Source: Gonapodya sp. JEL0774 (Eukaryota > Monoblepharomycota > Monoblepharidomycetes > Monoblepharidales > Gonapodyaceae). From it: a DNA stretch of 64,000 nucleotides. The notes under the pieces are model-generated. The model did not search any database and was not told where the DNA came from. It worked only from the letters and a program-made list of their open reading frames with translations. Both the position numbers and the translations under genes were made by a program. How positions within the stretch are numbered: the stretch's first letter is position 1; each line of letters opens with the position of its first letter. Positions 36,014 to 48,149 of this stretch are shown here, in pieces. The stretch covers positions 63,382 through 127,381 of the forward strand of contig JADIIX010000061.1 of assembly GCA_027604505.1 (NCBI GenBank), written 5' to 3'.

Positions 36014-36860
36014 AATGGAGGGCGGAAAGTGCGTGCGTGAGTGGGGAGGAGTGGATCGAGTTTGTGGGTGGGATTCATGGCTTTAGGCGTGGGAACTGGG
36101 TTTTTTGGTTGCCCTGACGCCATCTGATCTGAAAACGTTTGATTGAAGCCAGCTTATAAGTTTTTCTTTAAAGACGCGATTGGTTGCAACCACTTCTTTG
36201 CATTTTGTTATTTCTTTCGTTGGTGCCATAACGTTAACAATACATAATGTGTTTGAAGATAAGATCGCTCACTGTAGCGGTCTTTGAATATGAAAGCTAG
36301 AGCGTATGGAATTGGAGAGAGCAGAATATGCATGACGGGAACAGCTGCAGAAGCTGAGAAACCCTGGTGTTGCAAAACAGAAACATTGACATTTCGGTCA
36401 CTCGGGCTTGGAAACGATCTACGTGGGGATCCGAGAATTGTTGTACAGGTCAAACAAACACGCATATGCTTCTCCGCAACAATTTCGAACTTAACCAAGT
36501 AAGTTGTTTATCGGTGTATTGATGGTTCCGAAGTTCAGCAATGACAACATCTCCTTGACCGCAGTACCATTGCACAGTTGCAGGCGGACTATTTACTGGA
36601 AAGAAATGGACACCCGAGGATAATATTACAGGGGGAATGGGGAATAAAAAACTCTATAAAATCTATGCTCTATAGTCTATGGATCGCTCATCGCAAAACT
36701 AAAAGCAAAAAAAGAAACCTTTTCGACAACCGCACGACTCCCCAGACCACCACTCCACCCTCCGCCCCTCCGTCCCACCCACCCACACATCCAACACCCG
36801 CGCCACCCTTCTTCCCATCCTGTGTCTTACACTCCCACCACTGTCATCAAAGACGAACAC
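36014..36860. other. convergent intergenic region, nothing recognised
   Basis: About 850 bp downstream of the Hint-domain gene and of the next minus-strand gene. A minus-strand frame at 36498-36208 (96 codons) has no splice partner or recognisable motif. Pyrimidine-rich sequence occupies 36720-36830. No gene can be supported. Confidence 0.45.
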
Positions 36861-38998
36861 TCAGGACCGCACGAGACCAGGTTGGTTGCCGACGCCAATG
36901 TACCAATGCCCACCAGGCACCTGCGCTTTGGCCCCTTCACCGGCTGGGGACATGCCGGAGGGTGCGTAGATGGATCGAATGCCCTCACGTCTCGCTTGCA
37001 ATGGATCCCTTTGACTGAAAGTTTGGGCAAAGGGGGCCAACAATGGCAATGAGGATGAAAACACACATTGAATGAAACATATGACTCATGACTCACACTG
37101 AGGGTCACCAATGCGTTGCCTTGATGACCCTTGCGAGACGTGACCACTTAAAAGAGTCATTGGGCCGACTCTTCCACCAGGTGCCGTTGGGAAGGTGATG
37201 CAGAGTCTCGGGTGTCGACTTGGCCGATCACTGCTCAAGAAAACCTGATGAGTGCGAGGCTACATACTAAAGTAGAAAATATAGAGGCTCACCTTGCGAG
37301 CTGTTAGTGCGCACTTCTCCCCATTCGAGGATACTAAAGAGTGCATCCTGGTGGTGGCTGGGCATCGATATAACCTGGTCCTGGGCAATGGCTGACGGTA
37401 TGGTCCTGCTAGCGGATAAGTGTCTCTGGACTTGAGCACAACCTCTGCCCCCTCGGCTTCCCCAACCGCACCTCGCCCCCACTCGGGCCAGCTCTCCCCC
37501 CTGCCACCAGCACCCCACCGCCAACACTCCAACACGCCCCACGCACCTCCCTCCCGCCACCTTAGTCCGGTCTGTTCTGGAAATTCCACCCCGCTCAACC
37601 ACCTCAACCACCCCCCACCCCCCTCAAACCCCGACCCCTCCACCCACCCGTCCGCCTCCACCTCTCATCACACCCCCTCCACCTCCTTCCGCCCCCCCCC
37701 GCCCCCTACTCCAAACGTTCCGCTGGTGGAAACTCAAAACGTCCCAGTTTTGCCTCCACCACGCCCAGAATATCGTCCAGGAAACACATTCCAATATCCA
37801 TTTCCAGGTAGAATGCGTGTTTTGCGAAATCGGACTCCTTGGCCTTGCCCTGGGTGTACTCCATTGAGTCGGAGGACGTGTGTGCAGTGGATGGAGAGGA
37901 GGAACCAGAGTTTGAAAGCGATGGAGATGTACTCTTTGCGTCTGGTGTTATCTGCTCCGCGCCAGTGCCAGCAGATCCGAGCGAACAAATGGGGTAGGGG
38001 CCGACATGCGCTGGGCCGGTGGCTTCTTGAGAGACGGAGGACGGGAGGAGGGGTTCCACTGCAGAATCTGCGGGAGCGTTGCGGCGAACGAAGCGAGGAG
38101 TGGCGGCCCGACGTGGGCGAGGCGGAGCTGGACGAGTCGGGAGCTGCGATGGTGACGAGATACCGTTTTACGAAATGGGAATAAGAACACAAGAAACAAA
38201 AACTCAGTTCTTATACTGTAAACCCAAGACAATATCGAAACAATGACTAACCGCTCCATCGTGCTCATCGTTTAATGGTACGAGAACCGTACCTGGGCGT
38301 ACCGCACGGGCGCTTCTCCGAGGGGCCGGCTACAAGAACGCAGTTTCCACAAGGTGTCAGTAACAAATACAACTTGGATCGCCACGCAATAGGCGAGCTA
38401 CTGTGAATAATGAGAACTCACCTCCGTCCAGGGTTCTGGCTCCGGGACCCGGATACGATGTCCTTGCCCCACGGCGAGAAGTATTGCCCGCCGGGCGATC
38501 TCGAGCGTGGTGATCGGGCGGGGCGTGAACGGTGCCTTGGCGACCGGTATAATTACCGGGAGAAGCTCTTCGAGGAGCTGGTTCAGGTCCTGCAGTGATA
38601 CAAAGGGTTCCATGTGAGTGTGCAATATTCGGAAGAAACGTTCTGGGTGTTCAAAGCCATCATAATGCCAAAATGAGGGAACTCACGGTGACCTCGGTGG
38701 CGCCATCAACGACACAAGTGTGCGCCGTCACTGTGGGAGACGGAGTGGTCAGAGGAGGAGGAGGATGTGCTGTTCCGGTGCGGCGGAACAGTCCTTTCAC
38801 GGCGTCAAGAATGTTCCGCCGAAGGGGGGGTGCAGAGGTTGAGTCTTCGGTGGGGGCCTGACTGGGCAGAGCTTTGGAGAGAAACGTCCGGCCCGCCTGA
38901 GTCGCCATCGTGGGTGAGGTAGTACTTGAGGGAGTGCTTGAGGGAGTGGAGAGGGCAGGGTGAGCAGCTGCGGGGCGTAACGCGGAAAAGAACGGCAT
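36861..38998 (-). CDS. unrecognised multi-exon protein
   Basis: Four exons join cleanly in phase 0: 38998-38687, 38589-38422, 38329-38252, and from 38143. They give MPFFSALRPAAAHPALSTPS..., an ordered helix DLNQLLEELLPVIIPVAKA, and PITTLEIARRAILLAVGQG. A Ser/Pro-rich linker ends in FAKHAFYLEMDIGMCFLDDI and VVEAKLGRFEFPPAE. That exon can end at a stop at 37706 (331 residues). A GTTTGG donor just before it could instead splice to an exon at 37430-37293 (RHLSASRTIPSAIAQDQVIS, DALFSILEWGEVRTNS) and on to one ending at 36861 (SIYAPSGMSPAGEGAKAQ, HWYIGVGNQPGLVRS). These downstream pieces look protein-like, so the longer version is preferred, though the last junction is not resolved. No domain was recognised. 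Confidence 0.5.
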
Positions 38999-41914
38999 GT
39001 CCTTGGTAGTTGTAGTTGAGCAAAAGAAGAAGAAAAAGTATGGGGTATTTGATTGAAAGGAAGAGAGGGCGCGAAGTTGTTGGACTTCAAGAAGCCAAAA
39101 CGATTAGCACGCGCCCAGTGGTCCAATTGTGAGATTTCAGAATACTCACACGAACCACGACGGAAAGCCCACAGGATGCACATAAATACAGCGATGATGA
39201 TGATCGATTCGAGATTCGGTTGTGGCAATGGGTGGGTGAGTAAAGAAGGAGTTGGGTCAGCGATCAGATGAAACACGACAACACGATCAAGACAGACGAT
39301 GTTGACGCGACAGTCCCAACAACGAGAGGATTGTAGCGATCTCTCTTTCAATACTCACGACTGTGCGTGTAGAAGAGTTCAAATGAATGGACGACGGGTT
39401 GTCCGGTCGCGTCGGGTGCGAGATTGTGAGGAGCGGGAAGACGGCGGGATGTAGACGGGCGGAGGACGAAGAGTTTGATGTAGAGGTTGAGAGCGCGATA
39501 GATTGAGTAGCGATTAGTCGATTTAGTGAGTTGATCCGAAGAATCAGTTGCGATGAGAGCGCGCGTTCGTGGACCTTTTATTTGCCACCGCCCGAGCTGC
39601 CCATCTCCGACCTGGGCATCCAATCCAAAATTCATTTGGCCGATCCAGATTGGCTGGGTCCAGAATCAACGGAATGAGAATATGAAAACTATGACAAAGA
39701 TTCGTTCGGAATATTCAGCTGTGCAACATCCGCACGTCGTCCACTATCCAGGCCAAGAAATCTTATGAATCGAGCTTCTGGGATGCCACTGGTGCTCTGA
39801 ATTTGAATACGGAACTTTTGCAGAGTTCCATATCGCAAAATCGGATTCTCGTTTCCCCCAAGCGGCGAACGGTCTCGGTGGGAAGAAATAGTTGACGTCA
39901 GCCGACGGCGGCGAATATTCAGCCGCATCAACAAGGGGGGTCCCATCTCAGTCCGCAAGCACGTGAGATTCGAAGTTCATTCGCTGGCGTTTCAATGATT
40001 GTTTCACATCGCATCCGTGGATTCGAGTGTCTCCACAGTTTCGTTCGTCGCTGGTGCAAGGACGGAATTCGTTGTCCGGTTTCGTTTCATGAACCTTGAT
40101 GGGAAGCTCTAGCCACTACAATAAGACTCAGAAGTCTATGCAAAGCAGGCTCCCAACTCGCGGGGTGGAGATGTGTCTATGTATGCGTGCCGATCGCCGA
40201 CAGACCCGTCTCAAATGAAACCTTCCCCACCTGCCATCCTCTCGACTCATCGGTCTCATCTCGCTCAATTCGAGTAACCATCTAACACGTTTCTACTGCA
40301 ATCTAGAAGCCCGTTTGATGGGTGATGGCGGTCGAGATGCCTACGATGAAGGGCGTTCGGATTTTTGCTCCGCGGGGGATGCGATCGAAGATTGCAACGT
40401 TCAGGAGAGTTAGAAAGAATGAAGTTTCTCGAAAACTGGCGGTTCGTGTGGGCAGGTCGTGTCTCCTTTGAAACAAACCAGTCAGAACCAGTCGGTCATT
40501 GAGTCGCTCGCGTCTTTTCCAAACGACCGTGGAATATATTCAAACACCACTTCGAAGCGGCAACAAGGAACGCTCAAGTGAAACATGAATGTATCGGAAA
40601 GGTCAATGAGCACATGACGAGTACATACGCTGTCGACTCGCAGACTGAGAGCCTTGCTACATACGTAACTTCAACAGTTTCTCGCTAATACCATTGCGCG
40701 AGTAGCCACGACATGTTCTCTCATATAAACACCATCAAAACAGTACGGCAGCGAAAGAGATATTTTAGCCAACGTTGCACCTTCCCGTCGGCGCGTTCAA
40801 GTACCAATTCAACATCTTATGCGTTTGGCAGTTTATCTTTTGATTCAATTCTTTTTTGCGGTACCCGTTTCATTGAGAGAGTGAGTGCATGTCACAATTA
40901 CGTGACGTCCTTCCTGGAAAATCCCGGCAAACCAGGTTCGGCGAAGCAATCTATGTTCACTTTTCTTCGCTTTCATATGACTTTGTGCGCCTTCTGTGAG
41001 AAGACGAGAGGGGAGGGTCGAAGAAAACGTTTTTGTCCTATCCTCAACAAACCGGACGGAGAAGTTAAAACTTTTTGCACTGTCGTTCGTGGGACCACGT
41101 ACAATGCGTAATTAAGTGTGTGACGAGATGCAATGACCTTTATCAACAGCATCATATGCTTGTAAACAGTCAGGCCGTGCAACAACTGATCACGGCAGGG
41201 CCCCACGATACATATCGAATCAGGTCGCATGCATTTCGCAATGACATGACCAACGTCCGTCACGCACACGGCAGCCCGACTCCGTTCAGGGCAGCGTTTG
41301 GACCATTTGGGGCCTGGTGCTGGAGTTCTGTGAGCGATTGCGACTAGACGCTCTTCGACAATCTACTCACAAAGCGGTCACGACATGAGCCTAGAAGAAA
41401 ATATGTAAACCGCTATTATGGATCAAAATTGCGGAGAAAACGTGTGTTGGTGGGCTGGGATGCTGCGGCAGGGGGATCGTCCGTGGTTGGCGCCACTTTT
41501 GTGGCCCTGGACGAGAGAAGGTCGATTAGCCGGACATTCTTCGACGGAAGACGACGAAAGAAAGGGGGAACCGAGTGAAAGAAAGAAGAGCGAATTCAGC
41601 ACAACACAAGAGCGGCACGGGAATCGGGAACGTGAGAAGACGGGGTCGGTGAGTGTATGGGAACTTTCAGCCACGCAGTTCGGGTCGATACGATGGAGAA
41701 TCACCCAAGAATCCAAGACCAGAAATGATGGAAAAATGAACGGGACACGACGATAAAAGACGATGAGGTGTGGAGAAGCGTGTGGGATGTGATGGGGGAA
41801 TCGACAAAGACTTGGTTTGATTCGGAAGGAAATTGCCCGCATCCTCGACAACGACCCAACCTGAAACCATCGACCATCCATCTAATTACCACAGCGCTGT
41901 TTACCACACGGAAG
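38999..41914. other. 2.9-kb region without a supportable gene
   Basis: The only candidate is a minus-strand frame at 39635-39348 (95 codons, ATG at 39635, GTGAGT donor at 39358). It finds no in-frame acceptor before the gene starting at 38998. From 39660 to 41760 only short, composition-neutral frames occur on either strand. No tRNA, rRNA, terminal repeat or transposon domain was recognised. Part of it must serve as promoter for the large gene at 41915. Confidence 0.5.
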
Positions 41915-44900
41915 ATGCTGGGTCAGATCGATCCGGACTTGCTCGACACCGAGCCACCCCCAGCAATGCACGACCTCGAAGCACAGCTGGCCAGAGAGCG
42001 AGCAGCATTGTCGTCGGCGCAAAACCTGCTCAAGGCTCACGCCAACGACGCTAGAGCAGTCGCCGTCGTCGAGAGGGAGGTGGCCGCCTCGCTGAGAGCG
42101 GTTGCGTGGATCGAGGGAGAACTCGCAGTGCTCAGACGAGCACACCGTATGAGACTCCACCTCATGCAGATCCACCAGCAGGAGTTGCTGGCTCAACAAG
42201 TCCAACAGGGCCAGCAGGGTCAGCAAAGCGAAAACTCTGATGGCTATTCTGGAGCTGGTGGGATCAATCAGGGAACCGGGGTCGGTCTGGGTGGTGGCAA
42301 GCCAGCATCTTCGAACGGCCCATCTCCTCGCGCAACCACGGCCACCTCCACAACGTCCGGAGCTTCGAGTAACGCAGCACCTCTCACACCAGCTGCTTCC
42401 ACACACTCAACCCCGACACCGAAAGGGAGCGACACCAGAGATTCCTTCTCCTCCACAGCAGGATCGTCTCGTGGTGGTGTACCCCACATCAACACTCCAC
42501 CACCGCAACTTCCGAACTACTCGTCACCTCCGATGTCCCCGGACACCTCCTCTTCTCCCTTTTGGGTCCCCTACCAGGAGTATACCTCGCCCCCGACAAC
42601 CCGCGAACCTGCCCCGGATCCACCTTCGGCAACGCCGGCTCAATCACCCACGGTATCGGCGACATCACGATACCGACGCCGAGTGGGCAACACCAAGACT
42701 ACTCAGTCGGCCATCGGTAGTGTCGCGCCGTCGCTCCCGTCACCAGTCCCCCTGCCAAGTCCAACCACCACCCCAAATCGACAAACTGCTCAACCTCCTC
42801 AGACCCACACTCAACCAACAACACCTTCATCTGCCTTTACAATGTCCCCCGTCGCACCCACTGCCTTTGCCATGGCACCAGTTCAACCCTCCGTCCCTTT
42901 CCCACGACTTCCAACTGCTGTTCCACAGCCGCAACCATACTCATCCCCAACGTCCCCTACGACAGGTTCACCCGTCATAATAAAGTCGTCCTCCGCTTCG
43001 ACTGCAACGCGCCGGAGCACCAAGACTATGTCGATAGCTTCCACTGCGTCAACCGTCACTGTTACACAGCAGCCAGTATCCGCGGCGACGCCTTCGACTG
43101 AACTCTACCAGCTCCCCGCGCCTGCTTACGGAATTCCACTCACCCCCTACCGCCCGAACCACGCCTCTTCCTCATCTTCTAACTCCGCCTCGTCATCCTC
43201 TTCCTTCCCTACCGTCTCCTCTACCCTTCGCCTCGCCTCAACCCGGGACTCAACAGCTTCCTCCGTAGCCACACTGACCCGTCGCACTACTGCCACCACT
43301 GCTTCGACGTCTACCTCTGCGCCGAATATTTCATTACCTGATGATCCACCGCCTGACCCCGACCAGCTGTTCAGGGCGGTACACCTCCCTTCGCCACCTC
43401 CTGAACCCCCTCTCTCGGTATCATCGACGACATCCTCAACAGCCACAATTACGCCAAGTACAGTAGATAGTCAAACTGCTGCGACTGCCAACACCTCACT
43501 CGAAACGAGTTTCACCAATCCATACAGCACCACGTATCCTCCAGTTCGACAACAGACCTACCCGCCCCGCACATTCATCCCCCCTTCCGCGTCACCACCG
43601 CACATCTCTGCCGCTGCCGCAGCAGCTCATATACACGCTCATGCGCACTCATCGCCCACCTCCGGTGTATCCGCGCCTGTGCCGACCCCAGCAGGTGCTC
43701 CTCCCCAGCTGGAACGACAGGTGCATGTCCCACTTGGATCGCACCCAGGCATCGCGCAGTACATCAGTCAACCCTCTGGGAGTGGATCAGGATTGCAAGT
43801 CCACAACCCAGTGGTCCGAAGCGCTACGGAGCCAAATTTATCCTCCACATCGGGATCGACGCTGGCAGGACTTCCGTCATACACATTGGCATTGGCGTTC
43901 GACCAGGACTATCACTCGTTCCATCCTGCGTCGTATTCATCAGTGCATGCCAGTGCCACGGGATCCGCCTCCTCGAGCGGCTCCGCACCTTCGGGAGCCA
44001 TGGCGACCAAACCTCTCAAGCGGGCCACGTCAGCATCAGCTGCCACGGTCGCATCCTCGTCACCACGACCTCCTACAGGTGCCTCGAACCACCGAGATAG
44101 GACGCCAGATCGGCCGTTTTACAACTCGCCACATCCCACTGCCACTCCGTCACCAGCACCAGATGTGGACCCCGCGGACTTACACCTGCTCAGATCGTTT
44201 GGCGGGTTTAATGCCCCACCGTCTGTTCTGGCGGCATCAGGGACACCTGCTGCACAAACTGGAACTACTGGAACGCGTCCGGTGGACGGCGCTTACCCAG
44301 CTCCTCCACGACCCTCAGGGACAACTCCGGCCACGTTGCCAGGGTTTGGTGGTGGAAGAGCACCGAGTCCTGCGGCACCGGGTGGAGTAGTCGGTGGCGT
44401 GGTGTTGAATGGGTTGAGGAGGGTGTTTGGGACCAAGCGAGAGCCGTCGCGTGGAGCCGCCCCGGACGACAAGCGAGGTATCTTCCGAATGGCGACTACG
44501 ACCTCGAGGGATCGAACACCATCTGCGCCGCCACGGATCGGGGCGTTTACGATTTCGGCACCGATTTCCGCCCCTACCCCGCCGCAACCCACTGGTCCAC
44601 CGGCACCTATCGAGACCCCATCAACACCCCCCTCTTCCGCAACCGCGCCGACCACGCCTACGACTGAGCAACAGGATGAATCTCGTCCAAGAAGTCGTGA
44701 CTCCAATCAGAGACCCACCACAACAACGCCTACGAGACCAGGCCGGTTGCCAGCGTCAGCTGGCACTCCCGCCGCCGCCGCTGCTGCGTATTTGCTCTCA
44801 CCTCCACGATCTGCGTCGACAGGCGGGTCTCTAAGTGGTGGTGGTATGTCCGAGGACGAAGATCCGAGGGAGGCAAGGGCTGGTGAGCGTAGTACATTGG

Positions 44901-47814
44901 AGCGGAGGGGACGGAGGGGCCAAAGTGCGAGTGCCGCAGAAGGAGAACTGGAGAGGGATGGGGGCGTGAGGAGAGGTCACTCAGTCTCTGCTGCCTCCGC
45001 AATCTCGTCATCGAGCTCCGGGGCCGGCGTGGCAGGGTTTGCTTCTCTCGGAAGAGACAGTACAACCGCGGGCGGAAAAACGCAAGCTTGGAGTTTTGCG
45101 GATGGGGACGAAGATGAAGACGAAGATGATGAAGACGCGGATGTGGAATGGGGTCCAGGAGAAATATTGAGAGCCGCAGGGTTACCCGAGCCAAGAATTG
45201 CAGGCCAGGTGGGTCTGGAAGAGGAGGAAGAAGGAGCAAGGGGAGGATTCGGTGAGTTTGAAGGGAGTCACCTTGTGGTGTCCATGAATCTGCAATTCTT
45301 ACCGATATGACCATCTGCAAAATGCTTCCGATGTTCTAAGATCTTTGGCTTGCCGATTACCCCCTCACTCCGAACAAACTCCGACTCCGGGTTCGGTCTT
45401 TGCTTCGACGTATCCGTCTCGAGCGTCGCGCAAGAGACGCTGCCGATCGGGCGCTGGCTGTACTTTCTTCACGGCAGAATCCCACGCCCGAAGATTTGGA
45501 GCGGATCAAGGAGGTTGAAGAACGGGGTAGAGAGGCAAAGCGGAGAGAGGTGGCATTGGCCAGGGCTGTTGTTAAATATGCGAGGAGATGGGAAGAGGCT
45601 GGGGGTTCCGAGGATGGTTTCGAAGAAGTGGCACAAGGAGGAGGTATGTTGCAGAGTTTCTCCCTAATGCTACTGGTTTCTTTCGTTCGTTCACATCTGG
45701 AAAACATGATGTGCATGTTACAGAACCTACAGAGCCTCCCCCTCATCCCGCTGTTCACGGTCTCCTTCATGTCTCCGTACTTGCCGCGGTTTCACTGCCT
45801 CACCGTACTCCTCGCACATCCCTCACTGCTTCCGTGTTCCTTGACGGTGCTGAAGTCCACCGTACTCCTCCTTCTCGGGCGGGAGTCTGGCACGACCCTG
45901 ATGCAACGATCGGACGCAAGGGCCCCCGGCAAGGGGTTGTAGTAGAGCTTGAAGGAGGTCGTGAAGTGGAAGTGGTCATCAAGGAGCAAACACGGGGAAG
46001 GAAGGCCAAAAGTGAACCACAGGTGGTCGGTGTCGCGTGGTTCGCTGTTGCTGAGGTGGCCGAGGTGATTCAAGGACGGAAGGTCCCTGATAGAGGCAGC
46101 GTTGTCGGCGGCGAGCAGGGTACGAGTGCTACATTGGAGAGAGGCTTTTCGAGGAAGTCAAGTGTGAAAAGCTTCTTAGGAAGCTCAGATGGAGATGGTA
46201 GGGCTGCGGTGATGGAGGATGGTGGTATGATGGTATGGATAGAATCGGAACCGGGTGGCCAGATACTTTTGAGGCTCAACTTTGGTAAGTCCCACTCGCA
46301 TAGTGTCAAAAATGGATAACGTGAATAACGACCAATCAATGATGGGGCTCTGCGCACTATCTAGTCCCAGGTGGTGGTCGCCCGCGATCCCGCACACCTT
46401 CCGCTGCTGGATCTGCTACTGCCCGCCGCCGACCTCCTAATTTCAAGCGCTTCCTCCACGCCCGAGGACACAGATTCGTCACAAAAGGCCGCTACCAGCT
46501 TGTTCGCTGCGCTGCATGTGGGGAACTCCTTCTTGCAGGAGGAGTGACTTGTGAAGGTGACTTGGATCGCATTTCCGCCCTGCAAAGAAATGATTTCTAA
46601 CGATACCTCTTTTCTCCGTCCTCTTCAATTTGTGCAATCCTTTGTATATCGTAGATTGCGATCACACCGTCCACAAACACTGTATTGAGCGTGTCGTCGA
46701 TAAGTGTTTCGCTTCCAGTGGTGACTCTGGTGACAGCCCCGGGATTTTGCAGCGCCACCGTATTCCGCACCGATTTGCGCCGTTCTTCAACCCTCCCTTG
46801 GGAGGTAATTGGTGTATTCATTGTGGCCATCTTCTCGCAATTGGCCGGGCGGACAACAAAAAATGTACCGAATGTGGTGACGCCTGCCATGAGAAGTGCG
46901 AACCACTCATCCCAAACATGTGTGGATTGTCGAGGGATGACACCATGCGCATTATGGTCACCATTGAAGAGATAGAGGTGGATCGGTCGACGAGGAGAAG
47001 GGCACTGGCCGCCAGAGCTGCCCAAGAGGAGGAGCTAAAGAGGCAAAAGGAGATGGCAGAAGCCGAAGTGGAGCGAACGCGGAGAGCAAGGGAGGCCGCG
47101 GAAGCTCGACGGGTCGCGGCAAGAGCCAAAGCCGAGGAGGAGCGGAGGGCTCGGTGGGCAGCAGAGCGTGCAAGGAAGGCAGCTGAAGAGGCAGCGTGGC
47201 AAGCGGCAAACGTAGGCCTGGTGGCTCACCAGCAGCAAATGGAGTTTTTGGCGAGAGCTGCGCAAGCAGAAGAGGACCGCAAACGCAGAGATTCTTTTGC
47301 CAGGACAATGAGTGTTAAGTCTCAGACGAGTGTTCGGTCAGCGGCAATGAGTGTCAGGTCGGATACCATGAGTATGCGATCAGACGCTCCTACAATCACC
47401 CAAGATGCATTCCTCAGGCAGAGCAGACACGAAGCTGAGGACTGGGAAGCCGCTAGTGAGAGATACGTTGCGGAGCGTGATCAACCGTCCCTCCCGTACG
47501 AAGATGAAGAAGAGCCGGAAACGGATGAGATTGCCGCAAAGTTTGAAGAATCTCAATCCACCTGGACGGACCAGCTCGAACAGATGAAGTTCAAACTTGA
47601 GTCGGAAATGCGCAAATTTTCCGAGGTCTCCGTGAACGAGTCGGGCTCTTTCAGTCTGGACTTGTTTGCAGAATTCGGAATCTCAGATGCGCGACCCCCT
47701 TCTGCCACCCCTCCTACCACGAGCAGCAACTCAGTACCGGTGGCTCATCTTCGGAGCATAAACGAATGGGTTGACTCCACACCGCCCGCAGAGCAGTCTG
47801 CGAATTCTGGGTAA
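41915..47814 (+). CDS. Pkc1-like regulatory protein (HR1-HR1-C2-C1-C1) lacking a kinase domain
   Basis: Five exons (41915-45251, 45341-45643, 45724-46284, 46365-46556, 46655-47814) join in frame to 1850 residues. Residues about 10-70 form an HR1 coiled coil (LEAQLARERAALSSAQNLL). About 1000 Ser/Thr/Pro-rich residues follow. A second HR1 starts YPLTPNKLRLRVRSLLRRI. A C2-like beta domain contains HGLLHVSVLAAVSLPHR. Two zinc-binding C1 domains follow: the first has the H-x12-C-x2-C-x10-C-x2-C-x4-H-x2-C-x7-C pattern, the second starts HRFAPFFNPPLGGNWCIHCG and is very close to the second C1 of fungal Pkc1. The C-terminus is an Ala/Glu/Arg coiled coil and acidic tail ending at 47814. No kinase motif (GxGxxG, HRD, DFG) is present, and the next gene is on the other strand. 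A scaffold or decoy in Rho1/cell-wall signalling is inferred. Confidence 0.87.
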
Positions 47815-48149
47815 CGAGAACCGGAGGTGGAATGAGGTCACAGGTTGGAGATAACTTATTATTTTGAGATTCATTTGTTAGATGAGTTTCCGCAGTTTAG
47901 AGTGGAACATTTTCGGATAGCTCAGGGGCCATTCGCCATGTTTTGTGGAATAGCGTACGAGTACGAAACAAATTTATTACCTTTCACATGGAGGTAGTAT
48001 CAATGACCCACATAAGTTGGTCAATGTAATAAAACGGAAAACATAGTGAGACTTGTATAAGAATTCGAGGATCCCAGTTAGTGCAGAATTACTGATTGGT
48101 CAGAAACCGTTGTTTCCGTTATTAGTGTTGCCACTACAAACAAACGGTA
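47815..48149. other. convergent intergenic region, nothing recognised
   Basis: About 335 bp of AT-rich sequence between the stop codons of two convergent genes. No kinase-domain exon or other coding frame is present on the plus strand here, which matters for reading the preceding gene as kinase-less. Confidence 0.6.

Noticed and set aside
36822-37052. plus-strand frame SGPHETRLVADANVPMP... as a small gene
   Set aside because: It has no ATG and overlaps a minus-strand frame (36861-37064) that reads more like a terminal exon of the neighbouring gene.
37420-38184. 254-codon plus-strand frame rich in Pro and Arg
   Set aside because: It lies opposite four exons that join exactly in phase on the minus strand; its composition is what the complement of Ser/Pro/Ala codons produces.
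39348-39635. 95-codon minus-strand frame with ATG and a GTGAGT donor
   Set aside because: No acceptor downstream gives a continuous frame with the gene at 38998, and the composition is not distinctive; left unannotated.
42240-44390. plus-strand alternative frames of about 250 codons within the Pkc1-like gene
   Set aside because: They are His/Arg/Pro-rich out-of-frame readings of the Ser/Thr/Pro linker and lack any conserved element.
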